Origin: CAZKAP01 sp964550895
Lineage (GTDB): Bacteria > Bacteroidota > Bacteroidia > Flavobacteriales > Flavobacteriaceae
Direction: 5' to 3'
DNA: 64,000 nucleotides
Assembly: GCA_964550895.1 (NCBI GenBank)
Contig: CAZKAP010000003.1
Span: 51,464-115,463 of the forward strand
Part shown: one piece after another, positions 42,009-52,400 of the stretch
How positions within the stretch are numbered: the first letter of the stretch is position 1
How the letters are laid out: the number at the start of each line of letters is the position of its first letter
The notes under the pieces: model-generated
The model's input: the letters and a program-made list of their open reading frames with translations, nothing else
What the model was told of the DNA's origin: nothing
Database searches by the model: none
Made by a program: the position numbers and the translations under genes

Positions 42009-42059
42009 ATCCTAAAGTTACAGGTAAATCTCTTTCGGTCTGTTCGGACTTCGGCAAAC

Positions 42060-42084
42060 AAAAAAACCCGGCCGAGGCCGGGTT
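42060..42084 (-). terminator. terminator of the actABCDEF-coxBA operon
   Basis: On the minus strand AACCCGGCC-TC-GGCCGGGTT forms a 9-pair stem followed by six or more T. It lies 17 bases after the coxA stop and about 50 bases before the GIN-domain gene. Confidence 0.88.
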
Positions 42085-42100
42085 ATTGAGAGGCATTCCC

Positions 42101-43939
42101 TCAGTGTGTAAGCTCTTCCTCGTTCTCCTTGATGGGCACGGTCTGCGGCACGAAATCCTGTCCGGGAATGATGTACTCTCCCTTCTCGTCTACTTTACTG
42201 TAGTCGTAGGCCCAACGATGAACATGAGGTATGGCGCCCGGCCAGTTACCATGTATGTGCTTCTGAGAAGCCGTCCACTCCAGCGTATTGGAACCCCAGG
42301 GATTCTTCGAGGCCCGTTTTCCGTAGAAAATGCTGCTGATGAAGTTGTATACGAAAACCAACTGCGCTAAACCGGCTATCAGGGCAAAAACCGTCATGAG
42401 AACCTGCACATCGGTAAGCTCATCGAACATGGGGAAGGCCGTATTCTGATAATACCTACGAGGTACTCCGGCCATACCGACGAAGTGCATGGGGAAAAAT
42501 ATTCCATAGGCACACACGGCGGTGACCCAGAAATGGATATACCCCAGGTTCTTATTCATCATCCGTCCCTGGAACATAATGGGGAACCAGTGGTAGATGC
42601 CCGCGAACAGACCGTATAAGGCGGATATACCCATAACCAGGTGGAAGTGAGCCACCACGAAATAGGTGTCGTGTACATTAATATCCAGAAAACTGTTCCC
42701 CAGGATTATCCCGGTAAGGCCACCGGTTATAAACGTGGATACCAGCCCTATCGAGAACAGCATGGCCGGATTCAGTTGCAGATTACCCTTCCAGAGTGTG
42801 GTAATATAATTGAAAGCTTTAACCGCAGATGGAATAGCGATCAAAAGGGTTGTAAAGGTAAATACTGCCCCCAGGAACGGGTTCATCCCGGAGATGAACA
42901 TGTGGTGGCCCCATACCACCGTGGACAGAAATGCGATGGCCAGTATGGATGCAACCATGGCGCGATAACCGAAGATGGGTTTCCGCGCATTGGTGGCCAT
43001 AACCTCAGAGGTAATGCCCAACGCAGGCAAAAGCACTATATACACCTCAGGGTGCCCCAGGAACCAGAAGAGGTGTTCGTACAGTACCGGAGATCCTCCC
43101 TGGTAGTGCAGTACCTCGCCCTGTATGAAGATATCTGAAAGGAAGAACGAAGTGCCGAAGCTTCGGTCCATCACCATCATCAATGCTGCGGATAGGAGAA
43201 CCGGGAAGGATACCACACCGATAATGGCCGTCACGAAAAACGCCCATACAGTCAACGGCAGTCGCGTCATCGTCATACCCTTGGTCCTGAGATTAAGAAC
43301 GGTTACGATGTAGTTCAGTGACCCCATCAGTGACGAAGCAATAAAGATAGCCATTGAGACCAGCCATAGGGTCATCCCCAGACCGGAACCGGGCTGGGCC
43401 ATGGGTAGTGCACTCAGGGGAGGATAAATCGTCCAACCGGCAGCAGCGGGCCCAGCCTCGGCGAAAAGTGAAACTACCATGATCACGCTGGACACAAAGA
43501 ACAGCCAGTACGAGATCATATTCAGAAACGGAGATGCCATGTCCCGTGCTCCGACCTGCAACGGAATGAGCAGGTTACTGAATGTCCCGGACAATCCTGC
43601 CGTGAGCACGAAGAACACCATCAGCGTCCCGTGTATGGTTACCAGGGCGAGATAGATGTCCGCATCCATGACGCCATCGGGTGCCCATTTGCCCAACAGG
43701 GCTTCAAATACCGGGAAAGACTCCCCGGGCCATGCGAGCTGCATACGGAAAAGCAGCGACATCGCAATACCAATAAAGCCCATAATCAGGCCCGTAATCA
43801 GGTATTGCTTGGCGATCATCTTGTGATCCTGGCTAAAAATGTATTTCGTGATAAATGTATCCTTGTGATGGTGCCCGTGGTCCTCATCGTGCGGATGACC
43901 CTGGGACTCTACCTGAGGATCCTGTACCTCTACAGCCAT
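42101..43939 (-). CDS. ctaD: cytochrome c oxidase subunit I
   Basis: A 612-residue protein with twelve core helices. Heme and copper ligands are visible: HGTLMVFFVL (low-spin heme His), WFLGHPEVYIVLLP (CuB His and the Tyr cross-link), GHHMFISGM (CuB His pair) and HDTYFVVAHFHLVMG (heme a3 and a His). The His-Tyr GHPEVY motif marks an A-type oxidase. A soluble His-rich N-terminus (GHPHDEDHGHHHKDTF) and a C-terminal tail extend beyond the core. It is the last gene of the respiratory operon, following coxB by 39 bases. It reduces O2 to water using electrons from alternative complex III. Confidence 0.97.
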   Translation of the reverse strand: MAVEVQDPQVESQGHPHDEDHGHHHKDTFITKYIFSQDHKMIAKQYLITGLIMGFIGIAMSLLFRMQLAWPGESFPVFEALLGKWAPDGVMDADIYLALVTIHGTLMVFFVLTAGLSGTFSNLLIPLQVGARDMASPFLNMISYWLFFVSSVIMVVSLFAEAGPAAAGWTIYPPLSALPMAQPGSGLGMTLWLVSMAIFIASSLMGSLNYIVTVLNLRTKGMTMTRLPLTVWAFFVTAIIGVVSFPVLLSAALMMVMDRSFGTSFFLSDIFIQGEVLHYQGGSPVLYEHLFWFLGHPEVYIVLLPALGITSEVMATNARKPIFGYRAMVASILAIAFLSTVVWGHHMFISGMNPFLGAVFTFTTLLIAIPSAVKAFNYITTLWKGNLQLNPAMLFSIGLVSTFITGGLTGIILGNSFLDINVHDTYFVVAHFHLVMGISALYGLFAGIYHWFPIMFQGRMMNKNLGYIHFWVTAVCAYGIFFPMHFVGMAGVPRRYYQNTAFPMFDELTDVQVLMTVFALIAGLAQLVFVYNFISSIFYGKRASKNPWGSNTLEWTASQKHIHGNWPGAIPHVHRWAYDYSKVDEKGEYIIPGQDFVPQTVPIKENEEELTH

Positions 43940-43978
43940 AGCAATCGTATTTTATTCGTTTTCTTTTTCCAGCAATTA

Positions 43979-45052
43979 TTATTCCGCGGCGGGGAGCAGC
44001 ATCTCGTCGAACGTCTTCTGCTCCGCCAGCCAGGCGTTGTATTCTTCCTCGGTCTCCACTATAATCTTTAACTGCATGTTATAGTGCGACTTACCGCATA
44101 TTTTGTTGCACAAAAGTACATAATCAAATTCCCAGGGATCGGAATTATCTCTTCCCTCGGCAGCCCATTCGGCCCGTATGGCATTCGTCCGTTTGACTTT
44201 GTCCACTACATCCGGATTCAGGCGCATCTCTTCGGTAGTCACCGTAGGCGTAAACGAGAACTGGGTAACCATACCCGGAACGCAGTTCATCTGCGCACGG
44301 AAGTGCGGCATATAGGCCGAGTGCAGCACATCCTGAGAACGCATCTTGAAATTTACCTTACGCCCCACGGGCAGGTGCAGCTCTTTGACTATGATATCAT
44401 CGCTCGAATACGGATCGGATTCATCCAGCCCGAGCACGTTGGCGCGATCAATATCGATCAATCGAACACTCGCCGAGCCCAGTACATTGTCCTGACCACC
44501 GTAGCGGGCGGTCCAGTTAAACTGCTGGGCGTATAGCTCAACCTCCAGAGGGTCGCCTTCGTCATTGATATCCGTAATGTCGATCCAGGCTCCCAGTCCG
44601 TAGATGATCAATCCGGCCAGTACCACTACCGGAATCAGTGTCCAGATGGCTTCCAGACGATCGTTATCCGCATAGAAGAGCGCTTTTTTCCCTTTCTCCC
44701 CTCGATACCGGTAACCGAAGTAGTGCAGCAGTGCCTGTGTAACCACCTGTACGAAGAAGATGATCGCCAGGGTAATGCCCATCATCCGATCGTAGTTGGG
44801 CCCGAAATCGGAGGCCGCTTCAGGCAAAAGGAACTTACCGTAGCGCACCAGGCTGAAGATGGTAATTCCGTAAATAAAAATCAGGAACGCGAAAAGGAGG
44901 TAGCCATTGTTCTTGTTATCGGTGTCATTGGCCACCTCGGGATGCCCATCCTGTTTGGTACTCAACTGGGAGAACTCAAAGATTTTTCCCATTTGCCATA
45001 TGGCTATGGCAACCAGGACCAATACACTAAGTATCAATATCGTCGATGTCAT
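43979..45052 (-). CDS. ctaC: cytochrome c oxidase subunit II
   Basis: A 357-residue subunit II. It has an N-terminal helix, two further helices (LLFAFLIFIYGITIFSLV; the pair around FVQVVTQALLHYFGY and LEAIWTLIPVVVLAGLIIYGL), and a periplasmic cupredoxin domain. The CuA site is complete: HSAYMPHF for the first His, then CNKICGKSHYNM with both Cys, Glu/backbone and the second His. No fused cytochrome c domain is present, so this is not a caa3-type subunit II. It lies 15 bases after actF and 39 before coxA. Confidence 0.95.
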   Translation of the reverse strand: MTSTILILSVLVLVAIAIWQMGKIFEFSQLSTKQDGHPEVANDTDNKNNGYLLFAFLIFIYGITIFSLVRYGKFLLPEAASDFGPNYDRMMGITLAIIFFVQVVTQALLHYFGYRYRGEKGKKALFYADNDRLEAIWTLIPVVVLAGLIIYGLGAWIDITDINDEGDPLEVELYAQQFNWTARYGGQDNVLGSASVRLIDIDRANVLGLDESDPYSSDDIIVKELHLPVGRKVNFKMRSQDVLHSAYMPHFRAQMNCVPGMVTQFSFTPTVTTEEMRLNPDVVDKVKRTNAIRAEWAAEGRDNSDPWEFDYVLLCNKICGKSHYNMQLKIIVETEEEYNAWLAEQKTFDEMLLPAAE

Positions 45053-45067
45053 TCTGAGTGTGTACTT

Positions 45068-46552
45068 TTAATATTCAAACTGCTTGCTCTCCTCGATAAA
45101 CGGACTGTTGGCCGGCACCAGCGGATACTTGGCCAGCGCACTGAAAACCGTGTATATAAAGAGTCCCCCAACGAAGAGTATACCCCCGATTTCCGGGATA
45201 CCAAATCCGTAGTAAGGACCGACCGTTCCGGGCATGACCATGTTGAACACGTCCATATAATGTCCAATTAAAATAACGATTCCCGTGGTAACCACAAACC
45301 AGTTTATCCGCTTGTAGTGACTGCGCATCAGCACCAGCAGCGGGAATACGAAATTCAACACCACCATAGTAAAGAAGGGCAGCTGGTAGTCGTCGAAACG
45401 CATTTGATAGTACGTGACCTCTTCGGGTATATTGGCGTACCATATCAGCATAAACTGGCTGAACCACAAATAGGTCCAGAAGATGCTGATCCCAAACATA
45501 AACTTGGCCAGATCGTGTATGTGACTGTCATTGACCACATCGAGATAACCCTTGGACTTCAGGTAAATGGTTATCAGTGCAATAGTCGTAATGCCCGAAA
45601 CAAACATACTGGCAAAAATATACCAGCCAAAGAGGGTGCTAAACCAATGGGGGTCCAGGCTCATGATCCAGTCCCAGGACATCATGGATTCGGAGATCAG
45701 GTAGATCACCAGAAAACCCGCGGACCATTTGAAGTTGCGCGAGTAGTTTTTGACATCACCAGGTTCGGCCTGGTCCTGGGCCAGAGAAAGTCTGCGCGAT
45801 ACTCTTTGATAGAGGATCCATAACCCCAGATAGATGGCCGATCGGAGCAGGAACCCAACCGGGTTTAAATAGCCTTTTTTCTTGGTCAGCAGGTGATCGG
45901 CCTCAACGGTTTCCGCATCCATCCAAACAAACAGGTGGTTCATATGGGCCACAGAGAGGACAAAGATGATAAACAGCACAATCCCGCCGGGAACCATATA
46001 CGAGGTAATGGCCTCCATCACGCGGAATAATAGCGGTGACCAGCCCGCCTGTGCCGCACGGTTTACTGCGTAGAAGGCAAGGACGCCAAGAGCCGTCATG
46101 AAAAAGAAGAAGGCGGCCACATACAGCGCAGACCAGGGTCGGTTCTGCATCTGGTGCAACATAATGGTGTCCGGATCGTGATGGCCTCCACCGTGATGGC
46201 CATCTCCGTGAGCCGCTGCGGCGCTTTGATGCGCGTCGCTTGCATGTTCTCCATGCGCGCCTTCTTCCCCGTGATCCTCACCGGTTGTATGGGATGGATC
46301 GCTATGGGATTCCTGCGGCAGCAGGGCCATTTCGCCTGCGTCCAACATGGCCAGATCGCGACGGTCGTGCGAGTCCAGAACACCGTGGCCTCCGCCGTGC
46401 CCATCGCCATGGCCTTCAGCCTTTTCCAGGCGCTGCCTGGCTTCCTCGACGGTCGACGGCGTGTCGAAAAAACCGTAGGCAAGACAGAGGACACCCAGAA
46501 CCATCAGCACGATGGAACTCGTTTTTAATCTGCTGGAAAAAGTGTAGTTCAT
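45068..46552 (-). CDS. actF: alternative complex III subunit ActF
   Basis: A 494-residue membrane protein of the ActF type (quinol:cytochrome c/acceptor oxidoreductase, NrfD-related). About ten helices follow an N-terminal helix (SSIVLMVLGVLCLAYGFF). Between the first and second helices (residues about 40-135) is a His-rich loop with HGDGHGGGHG, HGEEGAHGEH and HGDGHHGGGHHDPD, probably metal binding or disordered. It lies 4 bases after actE and 15 before coxB. Confidence 0.92.
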   Translation of the reverse strand: MNYTFSSRLKTSSIVLMVLGVLCLAYGFFDTPSTVEEARQRLEKAEGHGDGHGGGHGVLDSHDRRDLAMLDAGEMALLPQESHSDPSHTTGEDHGEEGAHGEHASDAHQSAAAAHGDGHHGGGHHDPDTIMLHQMQNRPWSALYVAAFFFFMTALGVLAFYAVNRAAQAGWSPLLFRVMEAITSYMVPGGIVLFIIFVLSVAHMNHLFVWMDAETVEADHLLTKKKGYLNPVGFLLRSAIYLGLWILYQRVSRRLSLAQDQAEPGDVKNYSRNFKWSAGFLVIYLISESMMSWDWIMSLDPHWFSTLFGWYIFASMFVSGITTIALITIYLKSKGYLDVVNDSHIHDLAKFMFGISIFWTYLWFSQFMLIWYANIPEEVTYYQMRFDDYQLPFFTMVVLNFVFPLLVLMRSHYKRINWFVVTTGIVILIGHYMDVFNMVMPGTVGPYYGFGIPEIGGILFVGGLFIYTVFSALAKYPLVPANSPFIEESKQFEY

Positions 46553-46556
46553 GGAC

Positions 46557-47120
46557 CTATTGGGTTAAATCGCTTTTCAACTTCATTACGTATTCGCTCA
46601 CCTGCCACAATTTCTCTTCGCTTCCGATCTGGGCCGCGTAGGAGCCCATAGAATTCAGGCCGTAGTACATGGTGTGGTAGGTGCTGCCTGCGGTGATGTT
46701 ACGGGCGGCATCGTCGTAGCTGGGTACACCGAGTATCTTTTCCTGCTGTACCAGCCACCCCTGACCATCTCCTTTGGCCCCGTGACAAATAGCGCAATAG
46801 ATGTCGTAGAGTTCCTTTCCCTTGGCCAGGTCTTGCTCCCTGCTAAGCGAATCCAGAGGGCTCTGTAGGACCCGCGCCTGTTCCTTGTCCTCCGGGGTGT
46901 CTTCGTATTCGAAGGGCAGGTATCCTCTTCGAATCGTATTTTCCGGCGGCAACAGGGCAGCCTGCCCCCCGAGAAATTCGGCTTCCTGATAGGTTTCATA
47001 GCCTATGGACTCGTACATGTCTGGCATGAACTGATAATTCGGCTTACTCTTGTCGAAACACGAGGTCAGCAAAAGTAATCCTCCGAGGAGTGCAAAATAT
47101 CGTGTCAGGCTTATCTTCAT
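46557..47120 (-). CDS. actE: alternative complex III subunit ActE, monoheme cytochrome c
   Basis: A 187-residue lipoprotein-like cytochrome. The N-terminus has a lipobox (ALLGGLLLLTSCFDKS), and a single c-type heme site occurs in YDIYCAICHGAKGDGQG with a later Met as possible axial ligand (YGLNSMGSYA). It is membrane attached in the periplasm and takes electrons from ActA for delivery to the oxidase. It is 1 base from actD and 4 from actF. Confidence 0.93.
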   Translation of the reverse strand: MKISLTRYFALLGGLLLLTSCFDKSKPNYQFMPDMYESIGYETYQEAEFLGGQAALLPPENTIRRGYLPFEYEDTPEDKEQARVLQSPLDSLSREQDLAKGKELYDIYCAICHGAKGDGQGWLVQQEKILGVPSYDDAARNITAGSTYHTMYYGLNSMGSYAAQIGSEEKLWQVSEYVMKLKSDLTQ

Positions 47121-47121
47121 C

Positions 47122-47643
47122 TTAATTCAATTTAGGTACCTGGACCTCTACGGCTCCGGTATCCAGTAACAATTCGGTCAGTGTATCCTGGCTTCCCTTG
47201 AGTTCCACTTCCACCAGGAAGTGATCGTCGGTAGTGCGCTTATCCGGGTTCTCTGACTTCTTGAACGGCCACATCTTGCTCCTCAGATAAAATGTAATGA
47301 CCATGAGGTGGGCAGCGAAAAATACAGTGAGTTCGAACATGATCGGAACAAAGGCCGGCATGTTCTGCAAGTAGGAAAAACTGGGTTTACCCCCGATATC
47401 CTGTGGCCAGTCCACGATCATGATATAATTCATCAGTACGACAGAAACGGTAAGTCCAATCACCCCGTAAATAAAAGCGGCAATGGAAATACGCGTCTCT
47501 TCCAGTCCCATGACCTTGTCGAGTCCGTGAACCGGAAACGGAGTGTAAATCTCCTCTATGTGATACTTCTCTGACTTCAGCTTTTTAACAGCCTTGACCA
47601 GTATATCGTCGTCGTGATAGAGTGCTCGTATAATCGTTGACAT
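47122..47643 (-). CDS. actD: alternative complex III subunit ActD (DUF3341)
   Basis: A 173-residue protein. An N-terminal soluble ferredoxin-like domain (AVKKLKSEKYHIEEIYTPFPVHGLD) is followed by two helices (AAFIYGVIGLTVSVVLMNYIM and MPAFVPIMFELTVFFAAHLMVITFYL) and a C-terminal cytoplasmic tail. This is the standard ActD/DUF3341 layout. It lies 12 bases after actC. Confidence 0.93.
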   Translation of the reverse strand: MSTIIRALYHDDDILVKAVKKLKSEKYHIEEIYTPFPVHGLDKVMGLEETRISIAAFIYGVIGLTVSVVLMNYIMIVDWPQDIGGKPSFSYLQNMPAFVPIMFELTVFFAAHLMVITFYLRSKMWPFKKSENPDKRTTDDHFLVEVELKGSQDTLTELLLDTGAVEVQVPKLN

Positions 47644-47655
47644 GATACCCCGTTC

Positions 47656-49407
47656 TTAGTTTAACAATCGTTTTGCCTGACCGGCCCAGTCGTCCCTCTC
47701 GGCACGTCCGGGGAATGAACCGGTGATCCGATCCAGCAGACCGTATTCTTCGCGCCCCAGCTTGCTCAGCTGGTTGAAAGTGTATATTCCTAAACGGTTC
47801 AGTGCCTTCTCCATGATCGGGCCGATACCGTTAATCTTCTGCAGATTATCTCCCATGCCTTTGGACGGATCAAAAAGCCCCAATCGGTTCATCAGTAGTT
47901 GGGCCTCGGGTGCCCCTCCCAGATTATAGCCTTCGCCCTCTGCGGCTTCAGCCTCCTCCTGCTCCACGGGTTCAGGATCGTAGATGACCACCTTTCCTCG
48001 GGGTGGCATTTCATACAACGCCTTCCCCGCCTCCCTAAGGGCCTTGAATCGCTCGCCCGAAGACTTCAGTATGGTTTTGACTTCAGCCTGAGCTATCACG
48101 GGGAATGTCCTGGCGTACAACAGGAACAGCACAAAGAAAAATCCGAGGGTGCCTATGAATATTCCGATATCTACGAAAGTAGGCGAGAACATTGTCCAGG
48201 ACGAGGGAAGGTAATCCCTGTGCGTAGAGGTCACGATAATAACGAAACGCTCGAACCACATCCCTATGTTCACTACTATGGATATGATAAAGGAAGCCGT
48301 AACACTGGTTCGTATCTTCTTAAACCACATCACCTGAGGTGAGAATACGTTACACGTCATCATCATCCAATAGGCCCAGAGGTAGGGACCGGTTGCCCGA
48401 TTCAGGAAGGCGTACTGCTCGTACTCTACCCCCGAATACCAGGCGATAAAGAGTTCCGTGATGTACGCGCAGCCCACTATGGACCCCGTGATCATGATTA
48501 CGATGTTCATCAGTTCTATGTGCTGCAGCGTGATGTAGGCCTCCAGATTCAGGACCTTGCGCATGATAATCAGCAGGGTCTGCACCATGGCGAATCCGGA
48601 GAAGATCGCACCCGCAACGAAGTAAGGGGGAAATATGGTAGTGTGCCATCCGGGAATGACCGAGGTGGCGAAGTCAAAAGAAACAATGGTGTGGACGGAA
48701 AGTACCAGTGGAGTTGCCAGACCCGCGAGTACGAGAGAAACCTCCTCGAATCGCTGCCAGTCCTTGGCGCGTCCCGTCCAGCCGAAACTGAGTAATCCGT
48801 ATATTTTCTTCTGAAACGGCTTAACGGCCCGGTCTCGGATCATGGCAAAGTCCGGTAGCAGCCCCGTCCACCAGAAAACCAGAGAGACGGACAGGTAGGT
48901 CGAAATGGCAAATACGTCCCAGAGCAGGGGGGAATTGAAGTTCACCCAGAGCGATCCGTACTGGTTGGGAATGGGCAACACCCAATAAGCCACCCAGATT
49001 CGACCCATGTGAATCAGTGGAAACAATCCGGCCTGAATCACGGAGAATATAGTCATCGCCTCTGCAGAGCGGTTGATGGCCATCCTCCATTTCTGACGAA
49101 AAAGAAGGAGTACGGCTGAGATCAGCGTACCGGCGTGACCAATTCCCACCCACCAGACGAAGTTGGTAATGTCCCAGGCCCAGTTAACAGTCTTGTTGAG
49201 ACCCCAGACCCCGATACCTGTTGCAATGGTATAGATGATACAGCCTACGCCCCATAGGAACGCCACCAGGGCGATGGAAAATACCACCCACCACTGACGG
49301 TTGGGCATACCTTCGACGGGCCGGGCAATGTCCCTGGTTACATCGTGGTAACCCTTGTCTCCCAGTACCAGGGGCCTTCGTATTGGTGCTTCGTAATGCG
49401 AACCCAT
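47656..49407 (-). CDS. actC: alternative complex III subunit ActC (NrfD-like) with C-terminal HhH domain
   Basis: A 583-residue NrfD/PsrC-family quinol-binding subunit with about ten helices. Features include WWVGIGHAGTLISAVLLLFRQKWR, the helix-loop region NRATGPYLWAYWMMMTCNVFSPQVMW and SLVLAGLATPLVLSVHTIVSFDFA. It ends with an extra domain (about residues 506-583) that has NGIGPIMEKALNRLGIYTFNQLSKL, a helix-hairpin-helix of the type fused to NADH dehydrogenase NuoE-like subunits, followed by RAERDDWAGQAKRLL. Standard ActC lacks this domain. The membrane part should oxidise menaquinol. It follows actB by 34 bases. Confidence 0.93.
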   Translation of the reverse strand: MGSHYEAPIRRPLVLGDKGYHDVTRDIARPVEGMPNRQWWVVFSIALVAFLWGVGCIIYTIATGIGVWGLNKTVNWAWDITNFVWWVGIGHAGTLISAVLLLFRQKWRMAINRSAEAMTIFSVIQAGLFPLIHMGRIWVAYWVLPIPNQYGSLWVNFNSPLLWDVFAISTYLSVSLVFWWTGLLPDFAMIRDRAVKPFQKKIYGLLSFGWTGRAKDWQRFEEVSLVLAGLATPLVLSVHTIVSFDFATSVIPGWHTTIFPPYFVAGAIFSGFAMVQTLLIIMRKVLNLEAYITLQHIELMNIVIMITGSIVGCAYITELFIAWYSGVEYEQYAFLNRATGPYLWAYWMMMTCNVFSPQVMWFKKIRTSVTASFIISIVVNIGMWFERFVIIVTSTHRDYLPSSWTMFSPTFVDIGIFIGTLGFFFVLFLLYARTFPVIAQAEVKTILKSSGERFKALREAGKALYEMPPRGKVVIYDPEPVEQEEAEAAEGEGYNLGGAPEAQLLMNRLGLFDPSKGMGDNLQKINGIGPIMEKALNRLGIYTFNQLSKLGREEYGLLDRITGSFPGRAERDDWAGQAKRLLN

Positions 49408-49441
49408 AATTTTCTTATTCCTTACTTCTTAGGTTGTACAA

Positions 49442-52400
49442 TTAAGCCTCATCCGTGTTGCGGACCTTCACCTGATAAAACACGTTGGGCTGAGTGCCCA
49501 CATGCTCCAGCAGGTGGTACATGCGGTCGTTCTTCTTCAGCTTCGAAACTTCGCTCTCCGGATCGTTGATATCTCCGAATACCAACGCTCCTGAAGAACA
49601 GGCCGTGGAACAGGCAGTTTGGAACTCCTCGTCCCTGACCTCGCGTCCGTCGCGTTTGGCGTCGAGTATTGCCTTCTGGGTGTTTTGAATGCAGAAAGAG
49701 CATTTCTCCATGACCCCACGGGAGCGAACGGTGACATCGGGATTGAGCACCATACGGCCCAGATCGTTATTCATATGGAAGTCGAACTCGTCGTTCTTGC
49801 CGTATTCGAACCAGTTAAATCGACGCACTTTGTACGGGCAGTTGTTGGCGCAGTAGCGAGTCCCGATGCACCGATTGTATACCATGTGATTGTGACCCTG
49901 GCGACTGTGGGAAGTCGCGGCAACCGGACAAACCGTTTCGCAGGGCGCGTGGTTACAGTGCTGGCACATTACCGGCTGGAAGGCCACCTGGGGGTTTTCC
50001 GCGGGATCTTCCATCTGCCGGAAGCCTTGAAGGCTTCCGTTCTCTCCGAACAGACCTTCCAGGGACTCCTTGCGCTCCACATCCCCGGCAAAAGTCTCCT
50101 CAGAGGAATAGTAGCGGTCGATCCTGAGCCAGTGCATATCCCGGGACATACGGACTTCGGCCTTCCCGACCACAGGCACGTTGTTTTCAGCGTGGCATGC
50201 GATCACACAGGCTCCGCAGCCCGTACAAGCATTCAGGTCTATTGAAAGGTTAAAGTGGTGGCCTATGGAACGGTCAAAGCTCTCCCACAGGTCTACCGAA
50301 GTCGCGGGCACCTCCTGGTGATTCAGTGAAACCACGGGCACCGGATTCCAGCTCGAAGGATCTTCGGTATTGTATTCATTTAGTGTGGCCTCCTTGATAA
50401 TGTCTCCCCTACCCATGAGGGTTTTGTGCAACTGCACACTGGCAAATTCATGGCGACCATCCACCTTCTCCAGGGTAACTTCCTGTACCCGGGAGAAATT
50501 CTTATACAGGCGATAGGCGTTTACACCGGTTCTCATTTCCTCCTGCAGACCGGCTTCCCTTCCGTATCCCACGGAGAGCCCATACGTACCCTGGGCCTGA
50601 CCGGGCTGCACAACCACCGGCACCCGCTCGAGCACCTGGTCGTCGACACGCACGCTAACGTAGGAACCGTTCATGCCCCCGTTGTCCGAATAGGTATTCT
50701 GTATATCCAGTCGCTCCGCGTCAGCCTTGGACACAGTAATGTAGTTATCCCAGGAAACACGGGAAATGGGATCGGGGAACTCCTGTAGCCAGGGATTATT
50801 CGCCTGCTGGCCATCACCCATGCCCACTTTACTGTACAGGATCAGGGACTGGTCGGGATTTGGCGTACTCACCAGAGCCCTGAGTGAAACTGCCAGGCTC
50901 GCCACAGGGTTTTCGGCTTCCAGGGAACCTTCCTGTTCCTCAGCAGTAGCAGACTCCACCTCCCGGACCAACAAACCGTCCTGAAGGGTCTTATTCCAGC
51001 CGGCCCCACCGAGTATATTCTCCTCCCAGTTCTTCTTTACATATTCGTAATAGCTGCCCTCTGAACCCATCCAGGTGAGCAGACAGTCGCCCATATGTCG
51101 GGTATCGAACAATTCCCGGATCACCGGCTGAACCAAACTGTAGTGCCCTTTTTTGATCTCCAGATCTCCCCAGGACTCCAGGTAGTGCGAGCCCGCGCCT
51201 GCGTAGGTGGAAGACTGCGCAGTCTCGTCCCATGCAAACGAAAGCGATACCGACAGGTCCACTTGTTTCAGGGCATCAGCAAAACGCACACCCTCGGACA
51301 GCGTATAAACGGGATTGACTCCATCCATCAGCAATAACCCCACCCTGCCCGACTCCATGTCCGACAAGAGCTGATTGACTGCATCCGATGAACCCTGGCG
51401 AACATATCTGGGTCGCTGAGGATCAAACGCTTCACTTTGAATGAGTTTATTAATAGCCAGGGCAACAGCCTGGGCGTCTTTATCATCTATTCCGCAGACA
51501 ACAACTGCGCGGGTTCCCGCCCTTTTAATCTCCTCTGCTATGCGATCCACATAGCCATCGATACTGGAATCAACGCCTCCACCAATATTGCTTCCGTTGA
51601 GCTTGCCAAAGAGCTTGGCCAGGCCTATTTTGATCTGAGCCGGCTTCAACGGTATGCGCTTATCGGCATTGGAACCCGTAAGACTCATATTGGACTCCAG
51701 GTGAATATGCCGGGACATCTTGCCGTTTCTCGGCACCCTGTTTTTGGCATAACCGGTTTCATAGCCCCCGCCCTGCCAGTCGGACAGGAAATCCGCGTCG
51801 AAGGAAATGATCAGATCCGCTCTGGAAAAATCGTAATCGGCCAGCGCCCGTTCACCATAAGCTTCTTCAAAAGCCGATAGAGCAGCCTCCTCAGACACCG
51901 CATCGTAAACAACATGCGAAACTCCGGGAAAAGCCTCGTTGAATTCACCGATCAGGCGCTTCATACTCGGACTTGCATACGTCCTGGTGAGTAGCACTGC
52001 TTTTTTTCCACTGACGTTCAGTTGCGACAGCTTTGAAGTCACTGCCTGGTCAATCATGGACCAGTCGGCCGGACTCTCCCCACTCATAGGACGCTGTAGC
52101 CTGTAACGATCGTAAAGTGTGAGTACGGACGCATTGACCCGTGCGTTGACCGCTCCGAGAGAACCTTCCATTTTATTGAGCTCAATCTTGATCGGACGAC
52201 CCTCTCTGGTCTTGACCAGCACATTGGCGAAGTCGAAGCCATCGGCTATGGATGTCGCGTAATAGTTAGCCACACCAGGCACCAGCTCATTGGGCTGAAC
52301 CACGTAGGGGATAGATTTCTTGACCGGACCCTCGCAGGCAGCCATAGTTGCGGCAGCCGTGCTAAAGCCAAGATATTTCAGGAAATCCCTGCGATTGGTC

